A model generated the notes under the pieces. The model was not told where the DNA came from, did not search any database, and was given only the letters and a program-made list of their open reading frames with translations. DNA of 64,000 nt from contig CM056559.1 in the NCBI GenBank assembly GCA_029721515.1, positions 25,787,565-25,851,564 on the forward strand, in the 5' to 3' direction. The translations under genes and the position numbers were made by a program. Shown here piece by piece: positions 51,009 through 62,860 of the stretch; the first letter of the stretch is position 1; each line of letters starts with the position of its first letter. Source of the DNA: Synanceia verrucosa (taxonomy: Eukaryota; Chordata; Actinopteri; Perciformes; Synanceiidae).

Positions 51009-53318
51009 CTGGAGAAGACAGAAAAAAATGGATAGATATAACATATATTTGCATAAAACATATGTTTTATGTTTTTGGTGGTGGGAGGAAGGAGGAAAAG
51101 CTTAAAGTGCATGGCCTTAGTGACTAACATAACTGGATGAGCAAGATCCAGAGCAGACAGAAGACATGTAAACATTCAGTGATGGATTACATATTTGCTT
51201 TCAACTGTTTCCTCTCAGACACGAATAGCAGTCTCACCTGGAAAGCAACAACTTCTTACTGCAACTCAATGATTGGTTCTCATCCTCACAGAGCATAAAA
51301 TAATCAGCACTCCTAAATCAAACTTATTACTTTTCTGCCAAGGAGAAAGTATGTGGAGCAACAGGCGGTGGGACAGATGGTGGTGGGACATTTTCTTTTG
51401 GCAATATTGTTGATAGCCGAGAGAAGAAGAAGGCTGCCTGCTCAGTCTGAGAAATGTGAACAAAAATCTGATCAAGACCAAGAAAATGCATCTGAACTAC
51501 AGGTGTCTATAAAGCTGAATTTTGTTAAGCATTTGCCACATAAGTCTGTCTTCAACTGCAAACTCCATCTCGCCGTTACGCCCACGTCAAGCTGACCCAG
51601 ACCTCTCCACACCATGACAGTGTGCTGTGTGTGGGTGGAGAAGGGGGATGGAAATACTACAGAACAATATATGTTTTCACCGACTAAACTAGACAGTAGA
51701 GTTTGTGTTTTAATACATTTCACAACACACTGGTTAGTCACATGTAACCAGAGACGTATAAATCCAAATGTAAAAACAGACCAATAGGCCTACTGTTTGT
51801 GTGCTGTATTGTCTTATGTTGTCATTTTACACAAAAGTATTAACATGTACAAAATCAGGGTTCTAATAGAGCTGAACAACATATTTAATCCTTTTATTCG
51901 CTGGTATAAATGAATGCAAAATCTAGACAATTTTCCCAACATACACACACACACACACACACACACACTTAACAGGACCAGGGAAAAAAAAAAAACTCTT
52001 GCATTAAGATAAAAACATTAGTAATGTAATACTGCTGGAAGTACTCCTCCCACTACGTCTTGTACTGAGCTGCTTGAGTCAGATAAGGAACAAGAAGACA
52101 TCAAGTGGCTTTCAGATTATCTGCAGGATAAGATCAGAGCTACATGGACTTCGTTTATGGCCTAAAAGCACAGCAGAAGGCGGTTATCGATTTTGTCGGA
52201 AAACACTATGGATGTTTTTGCATCCAGTCAACTCATGCTGCTCCATTCCAACTTCACACACACCTACTGTATAGCACCCTATTTTAATCACAAACGCCAC
52301 AACAAATGCACAGACTGTGTGGGTGTCTTTTAGCATACCTGCTAGTTCAGCTCATGTAGGTGCAGCAGCACAAAGTGCAAAAGGGCTGGGTGGAGTGGAG
52401 TATAAATCAGAGGGTGTGGTTAATAATAAATACACTGTCAAGCAGTCACATCACTGGTCGCATCGCTCTGAAACTGTTGTGCAAATCACAGTGATGCATG
52501 ACGACAAGAGCTCAACAAATGAATACTGGGCCTCTCCAGGAAACCATGTGGTGGTCTGGATGGTGCAGAGGGGCGAGGCAGAGCCAGATGGTGTGGGGCT
52601 TTTAGCAGTTAATTAGTGCAAAGATGACAGACACTAATAATTTTTTAAAAAATGATCGTTTCAATGCAGTGCTGTTTCAGTCTTAATTCTATGTTGTAAA
52701 CTATTAGCCTACATCATGTCTAAAATATGACAGCATCATCTGTTCTGTAGTGCAGTTCAAGAATGAAGACTGAACAGGTGATTCTTTTAGTTTAAAGTAC
52801 AGTAAGATGAGCTTTGATGCACATAATTAACGAGCTCAAGTAATCCAAGGTCTCTGGCATAACTAGGGCTGCTACTTTTGTTGCACTGACAGAAAAGCTC
52901 AGATCCTATTGGGTATCAAAAACATTAATCATCCTTTGGTGCCAAATTCTGATACCAAAGTGTGTGATCCATGATGTCAGATGTCGTTATTGACGGAGGG
53001 GACATGTCCCCTTCATGTTCATAGTTACACTATGCATTAGCATAAGACAAACATCACCATTTAAACAAAAAACAAAAAAGGGATTAATGTCATTGCAGCA
53101 GCAGTGGGAGCCTGGCATTTGTGTGTTTAGACTCATGGTGCGTTCAGGTTGCGCACAAATGTCAGAATTTCCAAGCTCTAAGTCAGAATTTAAATCAGAA
53201 GCCCAGTGAAGTCAGATCTCCACCTCGAAAAATCTGATTAATCTCATAACTCTCACATAGAACTCATGCTATCTGCTACTGATGTCAACAGGCGCTACAT
53301 GTTTTTTTTGTAAGTCTG

Positions 53319-53432
53319 TAACCCCTAATTTCCACTGGATGCAGAACGACACCGACACCCATCGTCCATCATCTGTTAATACGCACCAAATCCCGTCGCC
53401 GTTGTTCTGCATCCAGTGGAAATTAGGGGTAA
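53319..53432. mobile_element. 114-bp foldback MITE
   Basis: The arms 53319-53350 and 53401-53432 are inverted copies matching at 30 of 32 positions; the arm begins TAACCCCTAATTTCCACTGG. The 50-bp loop has no features. No gene, no clear target duplication. It probably derives from the ends of a DNA transposon. Confidence 0.75.
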
Positions 53433-56052
53433 GGCTGGAAGAGCACTAAACTTTGAGGTTATGTTGATCTTTCCAAATTCACAAATCATGGGCAGCAAAC
53501 GAAATCCAGCGCCATTAAGGACGGCCCATTCTGACCATCTTCACGCCTCACAATCAAGAGGTTCTGCAACATGCCATGTTTCAGAATAATGGGAATAATT
53601 CAGACCATAAAGAGACGAAATGTCCAAACACCAAAAGGTCGTGTCACATCTTCATCTGCAGACCGCTAACAATGCACAGTGCTTTATGACAAGCATTACT
53701 GAGTATTATTATTATTATTTAAAACATTATTCTAGTGGCTCTTTGCATAGCTTTAATCATCTGTAATGTTTTTAGTAATAAACACAGCAATGTTTTCCAA
53801 GTACTGGCACTCAGAAACACAAATATCTCTGTCAGTACCACCACACAGTGTAGTGGCAGTAATTTAAACAACTGCCAAGTTAATCAAATCCTCTTGAAGC
53901 TTATTCAAGTATCATGCATGTATATTGAGGCAATACATCTGTCCAATTTTGGCAAGTGTTTATAATGTTCAAAATTAAATCAACAGTATCAGCTTGATAA
54001 GTTTTCATGATGTTACCAAACTAACATGAAAAAAGTTCCATAAAAAAATATCTGTATAAGACAACATGCAGAAAAATAAGCACATTTCTTCTTATTTATT
54101 TGCAAATTTCTCTATTTGTAGGCCTAATAAGGCATTATCTTATCTTGTTTAGAATGCGTACAATTAGTATTTGTTTTCCTGTCAACAGGGAATGTGCAGG
54201 ATGTGTGTAAAAAATGTTTTGGAAGAATTTACTATGAAACAAAAGCATGTCTAGTATGATGTGGTGGTTTACCCACACTAAGAATAAATGTCAACATGGA
54301 TAAAAATCAAAAGCAAACTGAACCTCCTGAACAATCACAGGCAGTGATGCAGTTTTATGGTTTTACAACGGTGCGTCTATCAGCTGCCTTGTTCAGACAG
54401 ACACAGTGATTGTTGAGGACTTGGCAGAGCTCAGTCTACATGAGAGCAGCTTGAAGTCACTGACTGTGAGAGTCTGCTCAGTCTGGAAACAAACATTAAA
54501 CCTGACGATCCTTTTAAAGTCACCAGAAACGCAGCAGCTCGGCCAAGGCCACTGGATTGTTTTCAACTATTCCTCAAATATATACAATGATTTAGAAAGA
54601 AGCCTCCACACTGACTTGCCATATTAAAAAAAAAAAAAAACACTATTAAGTTTTAGATCATTCACTTTTAACATTATTCAGCAGGATTCCATTGCCATCT
54701 CCTCCAATTTACCATCAGCTTTCTCTGATATCTGACTGAACATTGAGCCTCTCTTCTCCAATCTGCAAAATGAAAATGCTCATCAGGACTGAGTTAATTA
54801 TGCAAGTCACTGAAGCACTGCAGCAATTCAGATTGACACTAAAGCTTTGGCTGCAATATTACATTTTGTGCTGAAGCTTTTCACATGCTTATTCATGGTC
54901 TTTCCCAGCGTGATATACGACTGGGAACACACAGGCCAATCAACCAGCCAAAACTGCTAATGGAATTGGACAGAAAGTAAATGAAGGCTTAGAAATACAG
55001 AAAAAAAACTTCCAGACTTGGTTCCATCTGTGGGTCGTATCAGCAAACTGCCACAAATTATTTATCTGTGATAAAAAAAACAAAAAAAAAAATTGGTTGG
55101 GCTGAGTCGAAGGAAACAGGCACTGGTGTGGCAGCTGGCACTCCTTTAATACCTGTGCAGTTCAGTGAGGAAATACCATACCACGCCATCACGTGCACAT
55201 GTGCTCCTTCTTCTTCCTCGACACACTTTCAGACTCTTAATGACTAAACCAACAGCACTCCATATCAGCGGAGCCACAAAACATTAGTCTCCACTTAACT
55301 CTGAGTGCTCCTATAGGAAATGAGGCCATATAGGGTTGCAGCTACCACACTATGGATTCCCATGTTCCAAATGCAATTACATAGAACCGCACTTGATGGC
55401 TATCTTCAAGTACAAATGGAACTGCTTAAATTATGTGGTGGATTTTTAGTAGATTGGCCACTGAAACTGAAGCCGGAGTGTGCAGGGTTCGAGGACTGAG
55501 TGCAGTTATGGGCTTAGATGGCTGCATCTGAACGCATTTCAAACAAGACCGCGAGACCACTGTGTAGGAAGGGGTAATATGATTGCCGACCAGCCGGGCT
55601 TTCCTAGGGAGGCCTCCGGAAGACTGCGCTAGAACATCAATAGTGATGCTGATAAACCAAACGGTATCCGAGACTGACCTGAGTTTGCTTCAGAGTGCAT
55701 GAAAGTTCAGAACATAAAGGAGGTCAAGAATGCAAATAAAGCAGCCAGATATTCAAACAAGCCATGTTTGTACAAAATGAGCACTGGGAGTCAAACACCT
55801 GCACGATGTGACGTCTTAAAAATGTAACAGAAAACTTATTAACTAACTAACCAACTAACCAGGTGATTGTCTTGATTATTTGACTAATCGTTTGCTTAAA
55901 AAAATGTCAGAAAATATTTGTTCACACACAAGTTTGCACTATTAATGCCAGGATTATTTTTTATAATAGAAGTGGTTAATGAGAACCTGCATTGCTACAT
56001 ACAAGTTACATCCCAAAACAATGCATTAAATGTGAAGATGATGATGCTGGGT

Positions 56053-56670
56053 TCCCACACACCCTGGAAAACCTGGAAAATGATTGACCAATTTTCCAGT
56101 TATTGAAAACATTGAAAACTAGAAAAGCACTCAGAGAGCGCAGACCTCCACCGAGGCAGCTTTTTTTTATTTAAAGTTACCCCCACCGCCAAGGAGGTTA
56201 TGTTTTCACCGGGGCTTGTTTGCTGGTTTGTCTGTTTGTCGGTTTGCAAAGTAACTCAAAAAGCTATGGACAGTTTTTGACAAAATTTTCAGGACTGGCC
56301 GGAAGTGGCCTAACTTAAAACCGATTTTTGGTGGTGCCATTGAATCGGATCCGATCACCACCAAAAATGAATCAGTTTTAAGTTAGGCCACTTCTGACCA
56401 ACCCTGAAAATTTCATCAAAATCTGTCCACTGTTCAATCTGTTTTTGAGTTATTTTGCAAACCAACAAACAGATAAACAAACCCCGGTGAAAACATAACG
56501 GTCAAATGAGAAAAAAGGTCAAATGTCCTGCAAACAGTTAAGGTATCCTGGAAACTTATTCACAAGGCATGGGGAGGATAAATAATTTTCCAGGACCTTT
56601 TTTCTCATTTTCCATGTTTTCCATGGAAAATTGGTCAATCACTTTCCAGGTCTTCCAGGATGCGAAGGGA
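56053..56670. mobile_element. DNA transposon (non-autonomous) with inverted ends, carrying a nested foldback element
   Basis: The left end, 'ctggaaaacctggaaaatga' followed by 'ttgaccaattttcc' at 56063-56097, is repeated in inverted form at 56624-56660 with two mismatches. The outermost bases, TCCC, also pair. The interior is occupied by another inverted-repeat element. No transposase frame is seen. The end type resembles fish hAT-like elements, from memory only. Confidence 0.7.
56124..56502. mobile_element. Nested long-palindrome element
   Basis: The arms 56197-56340 and about 56352-56499 are inverted copies: 'gttatgttttcaccgggg' at the left pairs with 'ccccggtgaaaacataac' at the right, and the centre contains ATCGGATCCGAT. 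Before it lies 'cagagagcgcagacctccac', a common flank of this repeat in fish genomes. The whole could form a hairpin of about 150 bp per arm with mismatches. Confidence 0.75.
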
Positions 56671-56727
56671 CATAAAAGCAGTATATTGTGTTCATTTTCA
56701 TGGTAATTCAGATAACTATTTGCTCAC

Positions 56728-56894
56728 AGTCTGTGGAGGCCCTCCACTCTGGGGCCGATATGACCAGTCGACAGTCATCTTACTCGTCGGCGTACTGGAG
56801 GAAGTGAAAGTGCAGGACAATGTGACGGCATCCCCTTTAGATGCATGGAGTTCTGCTGGAGTATAAACCGTGATGGAGGAGACTGGAGAAGGGG
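56728..56894 (-). CDS. mpzl3: mpzl3-like exon 2 (first half of Ig V-set domain)
   Basis: Acceptor TTTTCACCACCAG at 56895, donor GTGAGC at 56727. The 167-nt length is the same as the corresponding exon of MPZ. It encodes residues 21-76: the mature N-terminus (SSITVYTPAELHA), GDAVTLSCTF with the first Ig cysteine (Cys48), and MTVDWSYRPQSGGPP with core Trp64. This resembles LTIDWTYRPPSS of MPZL3. A second CAG 12 nt inside would start the exon at 56882, in frame, and remove four residues (APSP to V). Confidence 0.85.
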
Positions 56895-58005
56895 CTGGTG
56901 GTGAAAAGGTGAAGAACACAAAGAGAGGAGGACACATTGTGAGTTTACTCACTTACTGTAAGCTAAACTGTGAATCAACAACTTTACAGCATGCACAAAT
57001 ATGCCCGCATTGTGGTGGCATGAAAGTGTTGGCACAGCACATTCCTCCTGATGGATATGCTGAACAGAGAGATATTCTCATACTAGTTTCTCAGGCTTGT
57101 CCCCATGACCAAGAGCTGAATACTGACAGCTTCTTTTACAACAGAGCCTTTAAAGAGTAAAAAAATGAGTGATTAATTGGCTGCTTTTAAATGTTGGGTT
57201 CAACAGCCTGACAAAGATGAATTCATCTCTCTTTCCTTTACATCACATCACAGAATATCTGTACAAACTATTGGGCCAATCCTCTCTGGACCTTTAATGT
57301 CGGGAACATTTTACAGTAATCCATCTAATAGTTCAGTACAAACTGGTGGACTCACTGGTCCTAAATGTACTAAATATAACTAACTAAATAACTTAATATA
57401 TTAGAGATTTGTGACATCACAAATGAACACTTAAATCTGCTTCATAATAAAAAACTATAATGTGGGTCCTTTAACATCAGCCAATTATGGAAAACTGTCT
57501 CTATCTGCAAGTCGATTTCCCTTTAGAGACATTAAGACACAGCTGTCTGTAATGAAGCCGTCCTCCATTTTAAAGCCAAAAACCACCTTTTCCTCCAGGG
57601 ATGAAGTGGCCAAGTATCCCATCTTAGATTAACACCACTGTTTCTATCAGAGGCCGCAAAATCCATGATAAGGTACAGAGTTTATCTCACTACAGAGTGT
57701 GTACAAGATATTATGTGATCTGACTGATTTATCTACAAAGACCCCAGGGTGAGCGAGTCAGCAACACAAACAATCTCTTTATAAAAGTAGAAAATCAAGC
57801 AGAGGAGCCATGAAAGCTGAACTGCTTGTTGATTGTGTCAACCAAATAATTAGTAGTGGAACATTTTGGACATTTAAGAAGAAAAGTAAGAAGGAAGCCA
57901 TCATATTGTGATAGCACTTGTTAGACACTAGGGGTGGGTATTGGCAAGGACCTCACGATACGATACGTATCGCGATACTTGAGACATGATACGATATATT
58001 AATGC

Positions 58006-58626
58006 TTGGGCTGGGTATGGATTCAATATTTCAAGGTCCAGATTCGATTCGATTCACGATTTGATATTGATTCAGTCAGGGATATTTCAGTTAAAATAAA
58101 CACTCATTTATTTTCTGCCGTGCCGAGTCCACCGACTGGGTTTCCAGGTGATTGTCTCGTCAAATGGTTGCGAAGATTCGTCGTATTGCCGCTGTATTTT
58201 ATCTTCCCTTTGCATATTTTGCATACTAGTTGTTTTTTGTCCAACTCGTCATTTTCTTCCAACTTCTTAAATGGGAAATGCATCCAAACATCAGCTTTTA
58301 AACTCGTCGGCGGTGCCTGGAGAGGTGGACTCGCTTCCGCCATGTTTGTTTGACTGCTGGCAGGAACATCTCATGAGATCTTGTTCCTTGGAAAGCAGCA
58401 CTAAACGCTGATCACAAGAGACTTCTTCTTCTTCGGTTTCGGCAGACTAGACGTATGTATGGAGATTGATGCCCTCAGGTGAGACTGGCAGGCAAGTTTA
58501 CACTTCAGGCTGCTTCTCCGCACGTCCAATGAAGAAAAAAATACGCAAGTTAAAAGATCGATCTTTGGATTTTATGAAAAAAATTATCAACCATTTAAAT
58601 GAGCCAATTTTTTTAACCCAGCCCTA
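58006..58626 (-). mobile_element. hAT transposon derivative with 8-bp target duplication
   Basis: Terminal repeats TTGGGCTGGGT and, reversed, TAGGGCTGGGT are flanked by a perfect 8-bp duplication ATTAATGC at 57998-58005 and 58627-58634, as expected for hAT. Inside, on the - strand, is the start of a transposase-like frame (58343 to 58104). Most of a full hAT is missing, so this is a 621-bp internal-deletion copy. Confidence 0.9.
58104..58343 (-). pseudogene. BED-type zinc finger fragment of a hAT transposase
   Basis: The frame opens with Met and contains DVWMHFPFKKL, then CKICKGKIKYSG and NTTNLRNHLTR, the N-terminal BED finger of hAT transposases and ZBED proteins. CxxC and the first His are present; the second His region (NHLTRQSPG) is altered. 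The rest of the transposase (dimerisation and catalytic parts) is absent. It lies inside the hAT derivative and is a relic, not a host gene. Confidence 0.75.
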
Positions 58627-58771
58627 ATTAATGCGATATTATGATATTTTCCATAGATCACTGAGAAATTTAAAATGCAAGTACAGTACATATATTTAAG
58701 TTTTTATTTCAACATGCGGAAGTTGCTTTGGATTTACAATTGGCCCAAAAGATGATTTTATTTTATATTAA

Positions 58772-59203
58772 AAGGGACACTATGTCATTTTTAAGTATTT
58801 TATTACCTCAAATCAACATTTTCATTCATAAATAGATCCTCATTGGTGTAAAATAACATATACCAACAATCCTCCTGGGTGGAGAATCAGTTATCTGTCT
58901 TTACATAGAGCGGGTCGCTCATACGGAGGCTTCCATGTCTTTCCGGTCTATCAAAAACTACGAACTGCTGAGAGGGACATAAAGCACTACCTGCTAGTAC
59001 CCATAGGACAAAATGCATTTCTATGTTTGCGATTCACTTTTCACAGAGAAGCAAGGTGGAGACGCCGGTTTTACACCGGATCTGCGGTGATAGTGGCCGC
59101 CCGGGAGTTGACCCATTCCACTTACCGTAGTTCCAACCATGTTGCAATGCACGCAAAGTCAAATTTACCCACTAGATGGGAGAAAAAATGACATAGTGTC
59201 TGT
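58772..59203. mobile_element. MITE with TTAA at both ends
   Basis: Terminal repeats 'gacactatgtcattttt' at the left and its inverse 'aaaaaatgacatagtgtc' at the right. TTAA lies immediately outside both ends (58768-58771 and 59204-59207), the duplication type of piggyBac elements. The ends do not begin CCC, so superfamily is not certain. No gene is present. Confidence 0.7.
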
Positions 59204-59899
59204 TTAAGAAATTAAAAATCGATGTTATATCAGAAGAAAAAGTATTGCGATAGAGTGTCATACTGATATTTTCCCACCCTTACTACACAGGAGATGTGCT
59301 GCTGTCCTGGTGTGACCCTGACAGTAAGGAGTGATGTGCTGAGTCTCCGTCCTGCAGAAACTGTGCTCTGGGGACAAATGTAGTGAATCTTGAGTGTAAT
59401 TAAATAAAGACAAGCTGTAATGATATTAATGTGGCACTGCCTGGTCCTGACTGAGACACACAGCAGCCACTGAGCTCTCATTCGTGCTATTTCAAAAGCA
59501 GGTCAGCTGATTTGTGATGTGTTGAGACAAACGTCCATGTTTGTAGTGTAGCTGGCAGAAAGACAGCAGCTCATACCTCCTGTCAGGATCACTGCTGACA
59601 CTGTGCTGTAGCCACACAGCATGTGAGCTACACCAAACCTTCATATTTTAACCGTGTAGCTCATCAGCATGATTACTCATGTTATCACGGGTGGTTAATA
59701 AGAGCTATATATTAACTTCACACGGTGTTAGCATTAAGCTAATGTGCCCTTGGTGAATACTGAGCTGTAGCTGCGTGGCTAAAGTAAGATCAAGTTAAAG
59801 CAAAAAGTTCGACATTGTTACTGAAAACTAGCGACGGCAGCCTGTGTGAGTCATCTGTGCTGTAACGTGTTTAAACGGAGCTCTGGCCTGTTTACTTAC

Positions 59900-59960
59900 C
59901 GAGCAAACACAGCGACAGGAGCACACTGAGAGCGCTGCTCCTCCAGACAGGTGGACCCAT
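59900..59960 (-). CDS. mpzl3: mpzl3-like exon 1 (signal peptide)
   Basis: The ATG at 59960-59958 opens MGPPVWRSSALSVLLSLCLL, a typical signal peptide with basic n-region and leucine-rich core. It ends in phase 1 before a consensus donor GTAAGT. With exons 2-6 it gives 750 nt: signal, one Ig V-set domain (Cys48-Cys124), one membrane span and a 70-residue tail. The family acts in cell-cell adhesion. MPZL3 is favoured over MPZL2 by the membrane and juxtamembrane region; the distal tail differs from mammalian MPZL3, so orthology needs a tree. Confidence 0.8.
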
Positions 59961-60309
59961 GTTCAGCTGGGAATAAAACACAAACACACAGAGTCCAAAT
60001 GTGCGTCAAAGCTTCAGGAAAACACCGTCCATGGTCTATTTTGTCGTGACTCAGTTTCTCCGTTGCGTGTGCAGACTGACAGTCCTACCTGACAAACAGG
60101 TGTATCAGGAAGTGACCTCTGCCAAACAGCAGCTGACTTTAAATGTAGGGAGGAGAAAGGTTCTTATAGCTGCCCAGCTGTGCTGTTCATGGTGACTGAA
60201 AAGTGTGCTCATGAACTTCATGTGCAGAAAAGTTTTTAATCCCACCAAAATAACCATGTAAACCAAAATCAATCAAAATGTGTTAGAAGGGACTGGACTG
60301 GATTACAAC

Positions 60310-60616
60310 CAAACTGTGTCTCAGATACCAGGGAGACATCCAAAAGTATAATAACCATAATGATAATAACAATAACAATACCGGTAATAATATTAATGAT
60401 TTTAATAACAGTAATAATAATAATAATAATGATAATATGCTGGATCTTTTCAGAACAAATAAATGTTTTTCATACATGTAGGAATAGGATTATTCCTGAA
60501 GAGCATGTTATTTGGGCAATTTCATCTCCCCAGAATATATATATTCTGGGCCTCTTTTTAAAAAAAATATTGTATATTACAGCCAACCTCTCAATACCAG
60601 GGCAACATCCAAGAGT

Positions 60617-60647
<31 letters not shown>

Positions 60648-60740
60648 CAGACTGGATATTTTCAGAAAAAAAATAAGCAAATATTTGTCGTACATACAGG
60701 AACATGTTATTTAGGCAGTTTAATCTTCCCAGACAGCTTC
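60310..60740 (+). repeat. Two diverged tandem copies of a ~230-bp segment with (TAA)n
   Basis: 'ataccagggagacatccaaa' (60326) recurs as 'ataccagggcaacatccaag' (60595). Each is followed by a TAA-rich run (60410-60434 and 60617-60648), then 'ctggat-ttttcaga' and 'catgttatttgggcaattt' or 'catgttatttaggcagttt'. Confidence 0.65.
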
Positions 60741-62826
60741 TGTATGAAATCATGGACGTCCCATGGTCTGTTGGGAGTTCCCTGCTATTCTAGACATATT
60801 ACTCCACTATCTATGCCTGTCCCCAATCTGCTGTCTTTACTGGAGTAATTTTCTCTAATGGGAGCAGATATTTGTTTTTCGAAAGCCTCTCCTGGTTCAG
60901 TCTCACTCTCACTGGTGTCATGTTTTATCTCTTCACCTCATGTTTATACAGAGTCCTTTTGAAGTTTATTTATATGCCTTCATTTGGTCTGGATTGTCAG
61001 TTGCATCTTTGCGTCCATCTGGTCTGCCGGGAGCGTTTCCTCCATCGTTTTATTTAATTTCATGACACATCAGGGGATAGTGGATGAGAGCAGCATCCTC
61101 TGTTGCTCTGGGTCTTTCTTCCTCGCTCAGATACACTGACAGAATTACAAACCACAGTATATAGTTGGATTTTTATTTGGAGTTAAATGCATAACAGAAA
61201 GCAAAACATTTTCCAGACAAATGAGCCTGTGTACAAGCTAATTGTGTCACAAAAACTAATTTGATGTAGTTAATGAGTCTGAGGAAAAATGCTTATTCCT
61301 CATGTTTGCACAACTTGATTAAAATGAAAAAGTCTCGCCTGCAGGCTCTAAGGGGCAGTGAATCGCTTGTCATATAATAAATCTAAATTATTCTGTGCAT
61401 TGCATTGCATAGCTTCTACTGCACGGCACATGAAAATAATTCCTGTGAGAAAAGGTCAGGACAGTGAGATTCAGCCATAATAAAAATACATTTTGGGTGA
61501 AATGTTGTGTCTGAAATCAATATTTTATCACTATTTATCTTTTGACAAACATCCAGCAATTTCTGTCGTAGGCCGTGCTTTGCGCATATGTTTGTTTCTT
61601 TGCAAAATCCAAATTCACTGCAAATCTCTGAGGATGCAGAGCGAGTTGGGCACAGACTTGCCCCTCCCCACCTCCATTCACAAGTACAGTGTATGCATTG
61701 TATCTGCTAACAATATTATGTAAGAGTTCTCACACTGTGGTGGGGATACTAATTCCTTTTTTGAATAGATGCTGAGTTAAAAGAGTTTTCAAAACTTTGC
61801 ATTGCAGTGTTGCATTTTGTGCCACCATACTAAACAGAATAATGGGTTTCGTAGAGAGTCTGCATCCTCTGTTGGAAGATAAAGTCCTGAACCTGGGTGC
61901 TTTCACACACACTTCATTACACTGTGTTGTGTCCTGAGTGTGTGTGAATACAGGGACTCTCTGTCTGGTCACAGTAGAGCGGTTTCAGTTTCAGCTGAGA
62001 TCTTCTCAGTCACAATGAAGGCTCTCCCCACTTATTGGCTTTCTGGCGACTCTGGTCAACAAGAGACCTGTTCTTCTGTTGTCAACACTGGAGGGGACTA
62101 ATAAAGGTGATTTAAATTGTTGGGGCCAGACGGCTTATATAATACTTCAGCAGCCAAAAAAACGTGAGAGTCCTTCTTGTCTTTTCATCAGTTTTTATGC
62201 ACTGGATAGTGGCTGAAAAGCTGTCCGCTGCACTCTGTTGCACTTTTTGTGTTTAAAGGGTTCACATACAGAGACACTTTTTCTCAGGGCTGTCACAAAA
62301 AAGTATGATAGTATTACTCATTATCAATAATAGCTATAGGAGGCCCTCTGTACGATGCACTGAGGCAAATAGAGCTGATTCTCCACCTTTAGAGTGAACA
62401 GATTAGTAGTGTTTGAGTACATGTAGGCAAGTGTATGTGACACTAAGTGACAGTGAAACAGCAGAGAGGTGATTTGTTTTCTCTTTCTACAAGCTGTCAT
62501 GCCAAGCCTGTTGTGAGTGTGTAAGTATGTGTGAAGGAATTTAGTGCTTGTCCACATTACAGCAGCAGGTACAACACCCATTCTAAGATGACGAATGCAG
62601 GGAGAGAGATATGAAGCAAGATGGAAACCGAGTGGGAGGGAGAGAACGAAAGACAGACGTAAAAGCCTTCCTTCATCAAACAAACCCCAGTCCGTTCTTC
62701 ACAGAAATGATTCACATGTTGCAGCAGTGAGCGTATTGTTGTCAAGAAAATTAAATGAGTCATGGACAAGGAATGGTTGAGGACACCTCTGCCAGGGGTT
62801 TGGTTTACATTTGTCAGCTTGTCGGC

Positions 62827-62860
62827 ACAGAATCAGAATCAGAATAATCTTCAGTCATTG
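62827..62860 (-). repeat. (AGAATC)n run, likely LINE 3' tail
   Basis: Reads 'cagaatcagaatcagaataa' followed by 'tcttcagtcattgttgttca'. In reverse this is the usual hexamer tail and 3' end of fish L2-clade LINEs. Only a short end piece is present. Confidence 0.45.

Larger units (their letters stand above)
51009..56727 (-). other. mpzl3: mpzl3-like intron 2
   Basis: About 5.7 kb. It contains a (CA)n tract at 51943-51968, a 114-bp palindromic element at 53319-53432 and nested inverted-repeat elements at 56053-56670. No extra exon with family similarity is seen. Confidence 0.8.
57929..59282. mobile_element. hAT-like host element split by two later insertions
   Basis: The left end TAGGGGTGGGTA and the right end, reversed, TAAGGGTGGGAA form terminal inverted repeats. 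The sequence beside them is 'acgatacgatacgtatcgcg' on the left and 'gtattgcgatagagtgtcat' on the right, typical of a fish hAT MITE. Its body is interrupted by elements at 58006-58626 and 58772-59203. An 8-bp target duplication is not evident at the outer ends. Confidence 0.65.
56895..59899 (-). other. mpzl3: mpzl3-like intron 1, with nested transposons
   Basis: About 3 kb, of which 57929-59282 is a stack of DNA transposons. The remainder has no recognised feature. Confidence 0.8.
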
